NCBI GenBank assembly: GCA_008933995.1
Contig: WARS01000007.1
Span: forward strand, 8,983,676 to 9,047,675
Reading direction: 5' to 3'
Length of the DNA stretch: 64,000 bases
Origin: Datnioides undecimradiatus
Taxonomy: Eukaryota; Chordata; Actinopteri; Lobotiformes; Datnioididae
Shown piece after piece: positions 1 through 13,007 of the stretch. The notes beneath the pieces are model-generated. The model was not told the DNA's origin, searched no databases, and saw nothing but the letters and a program-made list of their open reading frames with translations. Each line of letters starts with the position of its first letter. Within the stretch, counting starts at the first letter, position 1. Both the position numbers and the translations under genes were made by a program.

Positions 1-769
1 CCTCCTTCCGCCTTCTCCTATTAAACCCAAATTGACTAAGCTTGACTTAATAAAACCCACTTAATAAAACACTCTACAGAACAAACGGTCTTCTTCCACC
101 TCTCGTGGAACAATAAACATCAGCCTCTGGACAAAAAAATGTGCAATTAACGTGGAGAGCCTCCATGCTAATCAGTAGCTTCTCCATTAACCCCTCAGCA
201 CCTCCTCCCTCCTACTGCATTAACGAGAAGGGCCAGGCTACAATTAGGACTGCTCATCTGCAAAGGCCTTTTGCCTGCACAGAAAACATTTTAATTATAC
301 ATAAAACACCAGAGTGAAGTGTTCACACAGCAGGGGAGCAGGAGTGATACCAAACATTACCATGTTCTCCTCCTGCTGCCGCAACTCCCAGTTCTCCTCT
401 AAGCGGCACGGCACATTTTGCTGCCATGATGGAATTTTCAGGACAGACAGACAAAAACAGGATTGTTTCCTCTAGAAAGCTGGGAAATCTTGGTTTTCCA
501 GTAGTTCAGTTCAGCCATTAACGCAACAATTCCAACAGAGTAGTTTCCTACATCTACAGCCTGGGTCTGAACACAACGATTTGTGAATGAACTCTGGATT
601 TTCTGGCCAACTGTTCGCTGAATCTCAGGTCAGGAAAGAGCACATCCACCAGCTCTACAGAGATTTGGTATGATTTAGATGAGGTACAAAACCAGCTTGC
701 TGAATTTGGAGAGTGTGTCTAATTTTAAATTCATGGGCACTAAGAACTTTGCATGAGCCAGATACCAGG

Positions 770-1312
770 AAGGCACAATAAAATCTTTGCTTGCTGAGGG
801 AGCAGAGGAAAGGCTGCCCTCTTGTATACCTTTACTGGTGCGCAGTGGACACAGTGATATCTTGACATGCTGCATTGGCCGCACCACTGTTACTATTTCA
901 GTGTATTTATAGGATGTCAACACGCTGTCCAAAAACATCCCTGGGACACAGCTGGTGAGGACATCCACCAGGCCCAGTGTCGGGGCAGGGCCTCCATTTG
1001 TGACAAGATGCTCCTGCCCATCCCTCTTCAAAACATTCTACTCAGCTCAGTGGTACAGTTCAATACATGCATGTGCTGCAAGACTCGAAAGCAGCTTCTT
1101 CCCTGAAGATGTGAAATTGTTGAATGTGGCCTGACACAGCCACCCACTCCCACCCAGAGATCCAAAACAATCCAAACACAAACACAGATATACGCACATC
1201 TGCACATATACCACCTACACTTTTTCTGTATAATCCTAATTTATCATCATTATAATTGTTTGTAGTTGCCTTGCACAGGAATGACAATAAAGTTTCTTGA
1301 CCTGAATGGGCT
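770..1312 (+). mobile_element. Possible degraded non-LTR retrotransposon 3' end
   Basis: The stretch ends in a tail containing ACAGGAATGACAATAAAG followed by TTTCTTGACC, the kind of terminus seen on fish LINE-type elements. Upstream it carries a motif resembling the end of a LINE reverse-transcriptase frame (around AAGCAGCTTCTTCCCTGAAG at 1091). No intact reverse transcriptase can be read. The family assignment is from memory of similar fish sequences and is tentative. Confidence 0.35.
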
Positions 1313-1639
1313 ACACCAACCCAAGCTTTCCATTTTCATTTTGAAATCATCATTGTATGATTCTAAATCCCATAGCCTTACATTAAGAGAAACAGTTGCT
1401 ACTAAATCCACCGAATAGACTTTATGATAAACTCTTTGTTTCGCTGTTTTAGTGTCTCATTGTGTTACTATTTCAGTGTATTAATACATCTGAGTCTGAA
1501 TGTTTTCTTCCTTCAGTGTTTTAGTATTTTCATGTTTCAGTCTGATAATCCTCAGCTCAGTCTTAATTACTCCCTAATAATTAGAAAATCCTGATAATCT
1601 GCTGCTTAATCGGGGCAATTCAGCTGACTGACAGAATGC

Positions 1640-1868
1640 ACGCACGCACGCACACAGACATGCACACGTGCGCGCACACACACGCACTCAGCAGTTATCA
1701 GCCTTGTGAATGACTTTGAAGCAGATAATTCTCTGTGTCTCAACATCCACTAATTACCAGCAGCTGAAAAATGCTGCGGGAGTCTGAATCAGCTCCTCTG
1801 GAAATTACAAGATACACAGCTAATAATCACAGAGACCCACACACACACACATACACACACACACACAC
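1640..1868. repeat. Interrupted CA-rich microsatellites
   Basis: Short runs of (CACG)n and (CA)n around 1640-1686 and 1838-1868, broken by GT-rich sequence. Simple repeats only. Confidence 0.8.
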
Positions 1869-4705
1869 AGGCTACTGTGTTTGTGTGTCCATATCAAATG
1901 GTCATGGTCTTTTCTCACTCAGCAGTGTGAATCTTTAGTCTCAATCAGATAAAAATACCAGTCTGCACATTTAAAGGAGCAGTGCAGCATTTAGTGATAT
2001 CCTCTTCTTCCTTGTCTTCCCCAGAGTGAGATGAGAAGATGGATATCAGAGTCATCTTTGTGACTGGCATGAACCTAAAAGGGAATTGCAGTATTTTTCA
2101 ACCTGGACCATATTTTCCCATATTTTGGTGTCTGAATGACCACTGAATGAGTTTCGAGCAAGCTGTCAGTCAGGAGATGTACTACAATTAACAATACAGG
2201 GCAGTAAAAAGTGTCTGTCAAGATTAGAAGGCAGAGAAGAAGTCTTGCTTTCTCGTAAGAGTTGTGAGATTGCTCCGTTGCTGGAAGACGGCTGTGGCAA
2301 CATGAGCGAGAGTTGGAGAGACGAGTGCTGTGAAGAGTTTGTTGTTCTGGAGGACAGAAATCAGGGCTCAGTGTTTTCTAAAAGATCACAAAAGCAGTGG
2401 TTCATAGCTGTGTATTTCTGAACTGTGGCAACACAATGTCACACAGAACTTTGCTCAGCTTCAGTTGGCTGCTTTTGTTAGATAAGGACACACTGAAGTG
2501 GCTAGTTGTGCATGAAATAGATGCTAACACTCCCTTTCATACACTTGTCATGCTGACCATCAGGTCTCAGCATCCTGATACTCAAGCTTTTACTTTTATA
2601 AACAATCTAAACACTTTGACTGGTGATGAGGGAAACGATTTTAACTACAAAATAATGGTTCTGGACCTTGTATTCATATAATGTGTTTGTGCCACCTTCG
2701 TTACCATGTTTCCATAAAAAAGGAGAACCTAAAGAGTCACGGAAGACAAAGAAAATGGAGGAATGCAACTCAGTAATAAAGCAAACATAAATAAATTAGC
2801 AGGTAGCAGCAACAAGAGTCAAAACAGCAGGAAACAAACTGAACAGTCTGAGATTTCAGCAAAGATTTAAAATGGTTGTTTCAACAGCTAGAAAGCAGCC
2901 CAGGAGACACACACACACATACACACACATACATACACACACACTGGCTGGCCGCTGCCCTCTCTCTCTGGTCCAGCTATAAAAACCCATTAGTAATCAC
3001 TCCTCGACTCTCAGCGGCTCTTTTCGCCCAAACGACTTCCATCCAGCCAATCTGCATAAATCTGCATTAATGGCCGATTTCCCCTCCACAGAAAACAAAT
3101 GTGCTTTAAAAAACGTCTCCTTATCTGTCGGCTTTTAGAGGAAACATCACAGAGCAGAGACACACACCATCCATCTGACAACATACACACACAAACACAC
3201 AACTGCAGCTTCTATTAGCAACAGATATATCACGACAGATATATCACTACAGCAACACTTACAAAGGAAATATAATGTGAGTGTTGGACAAGACAAACAA
3301 GTGCTGATGATTAAGCTATTCTAAGAGGCTTACCAGCAGTGGAGCTGTTTTTGCTGGTTTTGCACATTCACCCCCTCCTAATATAGCCTCCTATGTGGCT
3401 GCTTGTAAATTACTGACGCCCATTTCCCAATTTATGCAAATGTCAGTGTAATTTTTAAATACGTTTGTCTACCTTCAAGGGGCCAATTGGTTTGAAAATC
3501 AGCTAACAGAGACTTGACACCTGCTGCACATAGCTAATGCCTCATAATGAAAAAATATGGCGCTGACTTCAGATCAGAAGACAGGTTCAGCTACACAACA
3601 GCACAAAATCGTCAAACTCAGTTTTGCTATCACAGGATGATCAGGTCTGGAAGACCCAGATACCAGTCGGTAAACAAAAAGCAGTCGAAGAAGAGGTAAC
3701 GCTTTCACAAGAAACTGTCAGACAGAGAATATCATGATGATGAGCTCGGACAAGAAGACAGTTTCTGGAGCATGGCTGATCACCGGTTGCAGGAAATAGC
3801 TCTGAGGAGACCAGAGTGAGGGCAAAAAGAGCCAGAACCGACACCAGCAGCTGGAACCTCTGGAGTGTCTTTTTCTGCAATGAATGGGACATTTTGTAGC
3901 CGATGTTGCCAGCTATCCCGGTTATCAGCACTCTCTTGTGGGGACAGTAAAGATGACAGAGTTGGTTATCCACCCATCTAGATTGTTTTTGTCAGAGACA
4001 TTACATTAAGTCATTCTTTAAAGTTTAAAGTGTAACTCTTTTTTTTTTTTCCTTTACTTCAAAATTAGTATGTCTTGCTCACAATGAATATCTTAGTTCT
4101 CCAACTGTATCCGTGTTTGAGTAAGCTTGGGATAGGAGTGAGGATGAGAGGATTTAAGGACTGGGCCCAGAACAGATTTTAACACTGATCATATTCCTGT
4201 TCCCCAGACAATGAACCTGTCTCATTTATTGCCCCATGATTTCTCCTTTAGTGCCACTCTTGGGGCAAACTGAGCTCTGTTGTTAACTCATCTGACGGCA
4301 AAAGCTGGACTTAATTCATATGAACTAGAGTCAGACTTAAATAAAAATCAAAATATCTAGATTAGACTCTTTTCCTTTCTCCGGCCCTCTTTTGTGGAAA
4401 AAACCCCTTAGATCTCAAACTCTGCAGAAAAATCTTTTCACACTGAAAGGCATCTCTGGACTACTGTGCAGCCCTGTTGCCACGGCGACCCTGACCTGGA
4501 TAAGCAACTGGGAAATAGAGGGATGATGGATGGATATGTGAACTCCTGAAAGTAAATGTTTTTTAATTTGGTTTTGTTTACAGGCTCTGCAGAGTGAAAT
4601 ATAACCAATAACCAAACAAACTGTAATATAACACACACACGCACTCGCAAACGTATCACGTTAACCATTAACACACACTCCAACAACAAACCCTTAGCCC
4701 ATCAA

Positions 4706-4706
<1 letters not shown>

Positions 4707-4782
<76 letters not shown>

Positions 4783-4783
4783 T
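4707..4783. repeat. (CA)n microsatellite
   Basis: An uninterrupted CA run of more than 30 units, with only small breaks near its right end. A second, shorter run lies at about 4859-4893. Confidence 0.95.
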
Positions 4784-4858
4784 ACAGTAGTCTGCTGCAT
4801 GGGTGAGTTTCAATCAGACACTGAGAATCCCATCAGCATTCACAACAGGTCTCACCAC

Positions 4859-4898
<40 letters not shown>

Positions 4899-5603
4899 AC
4901 AGGGGTTCTGACAGAGCAGATTGGATCTGCTTCTGCATCGTTCAAGACATTTAAAGCTGTGATCTGTTACTTTCCTCACATTTAAACTGCAGCACAGACA
5001 TTGAGTTATTCATATCATGTCAGTTACACTTCAGCAGTGCAGTAGTTTAGTTTTATACATCAATATTTATGCGCTTTAGTAGTTAAGGTGTCTACTACTT
5101 GGCTAATTTAGTTCTTGTTGGTGAGAGGACTGAATGTCTGTGCAGGAATTCGCTGCGTGTGGAGGTTGAGGACGTGTGTTCTATGTTTTTAGTAACTGTA
5201 TTAGAAAAAAAAGCCACTTGTTTTTTTGTCATTTTTAAATACAGACACAGACTTTTGAAACTGTCTCTTCTTTTCTTTCCCCTTTGACAGTTTTTGTTTC
5301 TGACTGATGTGCCCCCCATGTTACCTGCCAGAAAGCAGGTTCTGTTACCATGACAACTGGCTAATGTTAGCTATTATCTCTCCAAACCCATCTGAAGCTC
5401 ATCTGCACATTTGAGAAGGGGTCTTAACATCTTCCACTTAGAAAAGTTGGACACTGCTCTAGAAAAATGTGTGTTACGTGGAACGTTATTAAACTCAACA
5501 AAAGAAAAAGTAGAAATCTTGTGGAACGCCTGCCCGGCCTGGTCAGGAAGAAGTTTAGGATGGTATTAAGCGCACACCATTTTTCTGCCTCACCTGTCCG
5601 TCT

Positions 5604-7709
5604 TCAGGCCGTCTTCCCCTCCAGCAGCTCTCGAGTGTTTTCGGCGGCCCGCGCCATACCATCAGCCATCAGCGCCTCCTCCAGACTCCGCCTGGCCTGG
5701 TACACTTTCATCTCCTGTTCCCTGCATGCAAACACACACAGGTGGGAGAGGATATCTTACTATGATTCCTATTCCATGGTTTCCAATGGCTTGCCATTTG
5801 CCCAGATACCGGTATGTTTGATCTAATGCCGTGAATCCATGTTATTACATTGTGAGTCATACAAACATCATGCACAAAACCATTTTTAAGTCAATGGAGA
5901 CAAAAGTTTGCACATCACAGATCTAATCATAAAGCCAGAAACACCTGTGTTGAGAATAACCACGAATGAGGAAAAGTAGTTGTGTGTCATTGCCTGCCAG
6001 TTGTGTGTAATGGTACAACGCTTTCACCCCAAAAGACACAAACATAAATCCCAACATAGGCCGCAGCTTTTTTGTTTTCTTTGCTTACAGTGTAGTTCTC
6101 TCTTAATAGATCCATACACAATCATAAAATGTGCTGTTTATCTTTAGGGTGGTGCTAGAGGAATGATCATGGTGGTATTTAAATCTCTTTATTCTCCAGG
6201 AAGCATGAGACATGAGACCACTGGGCATCCCTTGTGGAGAGAGCAGTCGAGAATTTTTGATGTCCCTGACCTAATAGAACACTACCCTAAACATTATTGG
6301 CTCCTGTGGTCCTGTAGACACCTGGTATAGCAGAAACTTTCCGGTCAACTTACTTGTCAAACTGACACAGCTGACCTGAGGCCCCACCTCTAATCCACCA
6401 AAATAAAAAAGAAGAAAGAGGCGAGTAGATCACAGTGATTAAAAACAGTGTTTGTGCAGGCTGAGCTGCTGCGAATGCCAGGAATTTGTGGTGAACTCAG
6501 ACGACTCACCCAGAGTCAACGGTAGCTTTAAAGGAGACAAGTGTGTTTGTTTCTCTTGCTGTCAGAGACACAGAGAAGATGTCTACCGCTTTTTGTCAAA
6601 ACCAACAAACAACAATGGTACACAGAGAGGAGACAGAATCAGATTCATCGTTTGAGACCAAATCTGGATTTACTGAGAGGGATACAACTAGACATCTCCC
6701 TGGTATACAGGGCTAGTTTTAAGGAAAACAAATAGATAAAATGAAAAGATTTAGATGTATTAAAGAATATAATTAGATAAATAGGAGAGCAAAGGAAACT
6801 ACAGGAGACTACAGGTGAAAGTGATACAAAATTAAAAAGGAAAAGAGGGAGAGAGAGGGCAAAAAGAGGAGAGATGTGTGAGTTTGATGTAGCAGAGGAG
6901 GGATACGAGGAGGGAAGATGAAGAGGAGGAGTAGGGAGAGGAGAGGAATGAGAGCGATTTAGGATGACAAGCACATTCAACTGGAGAGAGAGAGGAGGGA
7001 AGAGAGAGAGAATTGGAAATTAATGGAGGGGAGAGATAAGAAAAGAAGGAGGAGGAGGAGAGGAGGGAGGAAGGCTGGAGGGAGGTAGGGAGGAGATATA
7101 AGAGGAGAGGAAACACGGGGAGGAAGAGGAGGAGGGGGGTAAAATGGAATGAGAGAGAAAAAAGGAGATAGGAAAACAAAAGGAGAAACACAAGAATGCA
7201 TTATTGGAAGGATGAAGCAACGAGGGAGGAATGGAAAAAGATGAGAATGAAGGTTGGACGAAAAGATTAAAGGAAGAACAGAAGGATGATGCAAGGAAAA
7301 AAGGAAAGGAGAGAATGGAAGAACAAGGAGGGAAAGAGGAAATAATAAAATGTAAGGGAAAAGGAAACTGTCAAGGAGGAGATATTAAAGGTGTAAAAGA
7401 TGAATGGAAGAAAGGAAAGAACTGGTTGAATAAGATATAAAGAAGGAAGGAAGGAAATAAGAAAAGGGGAGAAAGGGGGAAGAAGAATATGGATAGACAG
7501 AATGAAAATGGGAAAAGGTGAGGAAGGGCAGAGGACATCATGGTACAGAAGAGAAGGGGAGGGTAGAGGAGTGGAAGACAGAGAGAGTAAAGAAGGAGGG
7601 AAGCAAAAAGAAGAGGTAGAATAGGAGAGAAAAGGGAGGATGTAGTGATGTATTCCAGTGATTCTGCTGTAATGGCTTCGGCCAGCTGTTCTCCCCTCAG
7701 CTTTCTACT

Positions 7710-7757
<48 letters not shown>

Positions 7758-10700
7758 AGAGTCAGTGTGTGTCCCCACAGTGCCCCCTGCTGTCAGGTTA
7801 GATTACTGTCTATGTGGTTTATGTCTCCTTCTGACTTTGATATGAGGACTGATCATATCCATTAACAACACACAACGATTATTAGGTGTTAAACTTTGAT
7901 TGTACCGTTTGTGTCAAATTTCGTATGAAGAGTTCAATCTGGCCCATCATTCTTTATAGATGCTGTCACCAAACAGAAGGAGGTTTAATATTTGTTCTTT
8001 CTAAAATCAGTTTTCATTTGGAGCCATGTTTGTGGTCACTTGGCGTATGTACAGTAAGTCACAGAGAACAATCACTCCTTTTAGCCCCATGTTGTTCTCC
8101 ATCAACTACTGAGAAAACTGCAATCATCCACGATGTTCACAAGCTAGCTGCTAATTGTGTGCGTCTTCTGTTCGGTGTTGGGGGCGGCGGGTGTTGAACT
8201 GTCACTTTTTAGAGTTTTTGTATGAAATACAGATGTCTGGCGCATCTGGAAATGACAGCGATGAAACCCGTTGCAGACGGTAAAAGCAAAGCAATGAGCT
8301 GAACGAGGTTTCTCTCTCTCTCGCCCCAACTGGTCAAGGCAGATGGCCGTGCACCTAGAGCCAGGATCTGCCCAAGGTTCCTGCCTGTTAAAGGAAGTCT
8401 TTCCTTGCCAGTGTCGCCAAGTGCTTTCTCATGGTGGAACTGTTGGTTGTAATTAATAGTAATGAGTGTGGTCTAGACCTGCTCTGTTTGTGAAGTGCCC
8501 TGAGATGACTTTGGTTGTGAATTGGCGCTATATAAATAAAACTGAATTGGATTAAAATGCTCCAAATATTGTTGCAGCAATCAATTAGAAAAAAATAATT
8601 TAAAAAAAATGCAATAAAGTATAAAGTTATCGTTTCAACTTGATTTTTACATATTATTGAATTATTGAAATTGAAGACCAGATGTCCCCATAAATCAGTA
8701 CAGTGCTCTTGTGGGTCCTGACCCACTATACCCTGATTCTAATCCTAATTTAATGTACCCAAAATTAAGGTAGGATTTTTATGATCACCATGGAATCATA
8801 TTTTCCTTAATAATGATTATAGGCATTGGCTATCTGGTCTAAAAGCTTATTGGATGATGGAGGTGACCGTGATACATGTGTCTAATGTGCAGCAGTGCCT
8901 GTCCATTAACCTGAGGTGTTATACGAGTCTGGAACAGCATACAACACTCATTTTAGCTGGTTTCCCGTCTTTCAGCAGCTACCTGGATGTTATTTTGAAT
9001 CAAATTATTATTGTTGTAAATTTCCCAGCGTGACTGTGGTGACTGCTGCTTTTCTTCATCCTCTTCCTCTACCTCCTCCTCCTCCTCCTCCGCCTTCATG
9101 GTTCATTAGTCCTCTTCTCTCATCATCTGTCGCCTCTCTCATCACCCTCCCATCTTCCTCTCTCCCTACAACTTATTACTCCCACTACCCAGCAAGCATC
9201 AGTCATCTGCACTCATCTAATTTGTCTCAGCCTGGAGAGGATGACTCTGGATTCCCCCACTTTCAGGGTTTTATCAGAGGGTGGAAATAAAAAATGACAT
9301 TTTTACGTGTCTAGCGCGCTTCTGTGATATTAAACTGTTTTTACACGCAACATTGCTGCTAACACAGCTCATCAGTTTTTAACTGAACGAGAACACGTTC
9401 ACATGAATAAACCCTGTGTAACCATAACAATTAGCTTCTTACACTGTTAACAAATAGTGTTAGTGTAGCTGTCTGGGTAGCTCAGAAACACAACCACAAG
9501 GCCAAACTTTTTTTTTATTGCCTGTTTTTATTAACAAGCCCTCTCTCTTGTTTCCCAGCAGTCCTGTCTACTGTGCCTGTGATCCCTGTTCCTAGCTTTC
9601 CTGCCCTGGACGGACCCCTGCTCTTCGCAGCTCAGGCCTGAGCTCTAGGTTCCCAGCGTTCAACCCAAGTTTTCCCAGACCTGCATTCCCTTTCCCAGCT
9701 TTTACAATAAATAACTTTTTATCCCTGACTCCTTGTCATTGAGTGTCTGCGCATGAGTTCACCTGCTTTGTCCAAGAGAGCAAAAATATGATTATTTCTT
9801 CATAAACCCTGTCTAAATCTAACAGTTTCTTAACAAAAACAAACAAACTAATGAGTAAAGAGCGTCGCATGAATGTCAAGAAGGAGCAGTACCAGCAAAA
9901 AAGAAAATAATCAACAATAGGACTGTTGATTGAGTAAATTACTAATTGTTACTTATTATTTTGGTCCAGAGGGTCGGTATTGATTTATGCATTCTCAGGC
10001 TATTTCTATGATTTCTATTTGGGTTTGTATAAATTATCAATTAATATGTGTTACATATCTGTGAGTTATTACACAGATTTTGACTGAAGCTATGACAACT
10101 TGGCGGTATGGGTTTTATGCTTACATGAACTGTGTGTGTTGATAAGCAGCACAAGCTCCAATCACCGACTTCCTGTTGTTTTTAAAACACCCGCATGCAT
10201 CCGTCCCTTTTTAACCTCACGCACATGTTTTGCTTTGCCTCACGTGTCTCCCTCAACATCCTCTCGGCAACTATCCCACACATCCCTGGAGAGCCTCTCC
10301 TCACAGCTTGAAAATATACATTTTAAATTCATTATTATAGCTAAGGGTTGATTATTTCAGCAATTAATGGTTACAGCTCCTTCTGCTGGTGGGAGTAGTG
10401 GCGTAGGATCCCTACCAATGTGTTCCAAAAATGACTTAAACAGTGAAGATACAACCTGTCCCAAAATGCTGTTATTAGCATGCCCTCTGTCCTGAATATA
10501 GGGCAATATATTCACCATATTCTTTCAAAATTCACATCAGTACCCATGGTGAAATAGTGACTGTACCAATAAAGCAGTAAAAATAGTGACCGAATACAAA
10601 AATATATACAAATATGACTATATGGAGACTGTCTCTCACCGGATGTGCTCGTCAGTGACAGTAAAGGCCTTGCAGAGTGGCTGGGACGTGTTCAGCCAGA

Positions 10701-10819
10701 TGGCCGGGTTCTTCTCAGCAGCTACAGATGTCTGTCCCGTTATTGGAGCAGAGCTCATGTGCAGGGCGCTCGCTATTGCCGAGAGCAGAGTGTCATCACT
10801 AGAGTCTGGACCAACACCT

Positions 10820-10867
<48 letters not shown>

Positions 10868-12293
10868 GTCAGGCATCATGACTGGAGCATGGTTTTGTTG
10901 AGGTTCTTCATGGAGACTTACTCTGCAGTCCTTTGGGCAGGTCCATGGTCCGTAAGACTTCCTCTGTGACATCTGATGACCGCAGACCTTTCAATCTCCT
11001 CTCCCAAAACAGCTGCAGAAAGAAAGAGAGATGAGACGCAGATGAGTATCAGCTGTGGATTTTAGATCTCAGTTTCAGTTCAGTTTTACAAACGAATTTT
11101 AGGCGACCGGTGAAATTGTTTAACGTCTAGAGTGGAATATTGAATCCTGCCCTGTTGCAAACTAGTCATAAGAGTACCTCAACAATACAGAACTCTTACA
11201 TAAAGTCTGACGTTAGAACATATATCATTTTGCTTTATTGTTAGGACCAAATATACACAGCCTAAGCAAGCTGTGCAGGATATGTTTAAGAGATTCTAAA
11301 GCTGATTTATTCTCCTGCGCTGCACTTCTGGGGGTTATGCTGTACCTGCAGCAGCTAATTTACATGTCGATACTTGTGCCCACTCCACCAGTAATTAGAC
11401 CTGTCAATGAAAAGTGCTGGAAAAAAAGAAGCACAATTTCACAGACTGTGGTGTATCAGCGCAGTTCTCCAACAGTACCAGAGGAGCTGTCATTATGCAC
11501 AGCTATTTATAGCGTGGGCACTACTAATTCATCACATCATCACCATCATGGCGCAATATCTCAATCATCAATATTAAAATTCCAAAGGATGATTGATGAT
11601 TCATTTATAGAGCTACAGACTTTACAAAGTGCTTTGCGAGTCAAGATTAAGTGCTGATACTAACAGTCCAACAAGCACATGCAGATCTAAACCGACGCCA
11701 CATGCATCTGCATTGGGAAGATCTTGTATGACAACGATCTCAACTTAATGGCCCACTTATTCACTACATGACAATGTGAGTTGCATTTAAATGAATATGA
11801 ATAAGATATTGGTTCCAATTTGTTCAAACCTGATACTTTTAAATTAACTTTTTACCTGTATCAGTTTCTTCATATACTATATTAGTGTAGTACTGTAGTA
11901 TATAAAGAAAGAAAAACTCTCAGACAATATGACACATACAGGAATGAATAATAATATGTGATAGAGCTATACGATTCTCTCTCATTTTTCCATTTTGATT
12001 CTTTTTCTCTTCTCTTGACCTTTACTCCTTTTTTATGGCCCCTCTTCCTCCATCTTATTTCTCTTTTTTTTTCTTTTTATAGCAAAATTTCACGCCTGTT
12101 TCTCGCCCTTTTCTCCTCCTCTGCCTTTTATAACATCATCTTTCGGTCTTTCCATGATGCCTCAGCTCCCTCTAGCGGCTGCAGTCACCATGACAACCTG
12201 GTTTCTTCCATCATCTCTTGTGTAATAGCCTGACCTCACCCTCAGGCATCCCCATGCTGACGCCACAGTGTTTGTGTGTGTGTGTGTGTGTGT

Positions 12294-12350
<57 letters not shown>

Positions 12351-12975
12351 GGTGTGTGTGTGTGTCATTCTCTTCTCACCTGTCTGGGCTGCTCAGTCCC
12401 TCTCTGTGGGTCTGTCTTCACCTTGTTGCCGGGGTGACTCGTAACCTTGGTAACGGGCTGTTTAAAGATGGACGCTGTCTGTCTGATTGGCAGAGCTGTG
12501 TTCAGGTCCGGTTTACCTCCCTGGATGAGACAGAAAGAATCTATCTGTTAGGGACATGTTTCCTTTCCTATCTTCCTTGCCTCTGTCCTGGTTCTTTTCT
12601 TTGTTGCTAACTTCCTTCCCTCCTGCCTTCCTTCCTTCTTTCCTTCCTTTCCTTATTCTTTCCATCCTTCCTTCCATTGTTCTTTCCCTCATTGCTTCCT
12701 TCACTGTCCAATTTACTTCCCTAAACACGGGACAGAGATCGAAAACACACCTGCAATCTGTGTGCGAGTTCGTTTACTTGTGTGTGTGTGTGTATATGTG
12801 TTTGGTTGTCATGCTTGAAGGGTTAACACTAAGCTGAGGTTTCGCAGATAACAACAGGAAGTATGTGTGTGTGTTTGTTTGCATCTGTCTGTCCTTCTCT
12901 ACTCCAAAGTAATGATGTGTGAAGAGCAGCAGCACAGAGTTACAAAGCATGTCAATGCAGACACACGCACGCACG

Positions 12976-13007
<32 letters not shown>

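Larger units (their letters stand above)
1..5603. other. Gene-free flank downstream of mbd2
   Basis: No coding exon could be supported here on either strand. The longest open frames are short, lack splice-site or family support, and several simply read through CA repeats. The stretch holds several dinucleotide arrays and one possible LINE-like tail, listed separately. Part of its right end must be the mbd2 3' untranslated region, but I found no convincing minus-strand polyadenylation signal close to the mbd2 stop, so the transcript end is unresolved. Confidence 0.6.

Noticed and set aside
675-1031. 118-codon open frame on the minus strand
   Set aside because: It lies antisense across the possible LINE-like tail, matches no family I know, and has no splice or promoter support.
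5344-5357. GTTACCATGACAAC (and GTCACCATGACAAC near 12,186) resembling X-boxes
   Set aside because: Both break the second half-site (GACAAC instead of RGYAAC) and lie inside or behind mbd2, not at a ciliary promoter.
6645-7778. Several long open frames rich in Ser, Leu, Pro and Phe on the minus strand
   Set aside because: They are products of the polypurine/polypyrimidine tract and the adjoining CA repeat, not genes.
12162-12368. Histidine/threonine repeat protein and its Cys/Val mirror frame
   Set aside because: These are translations of the (TG)n array beside mbd2 exon 3.
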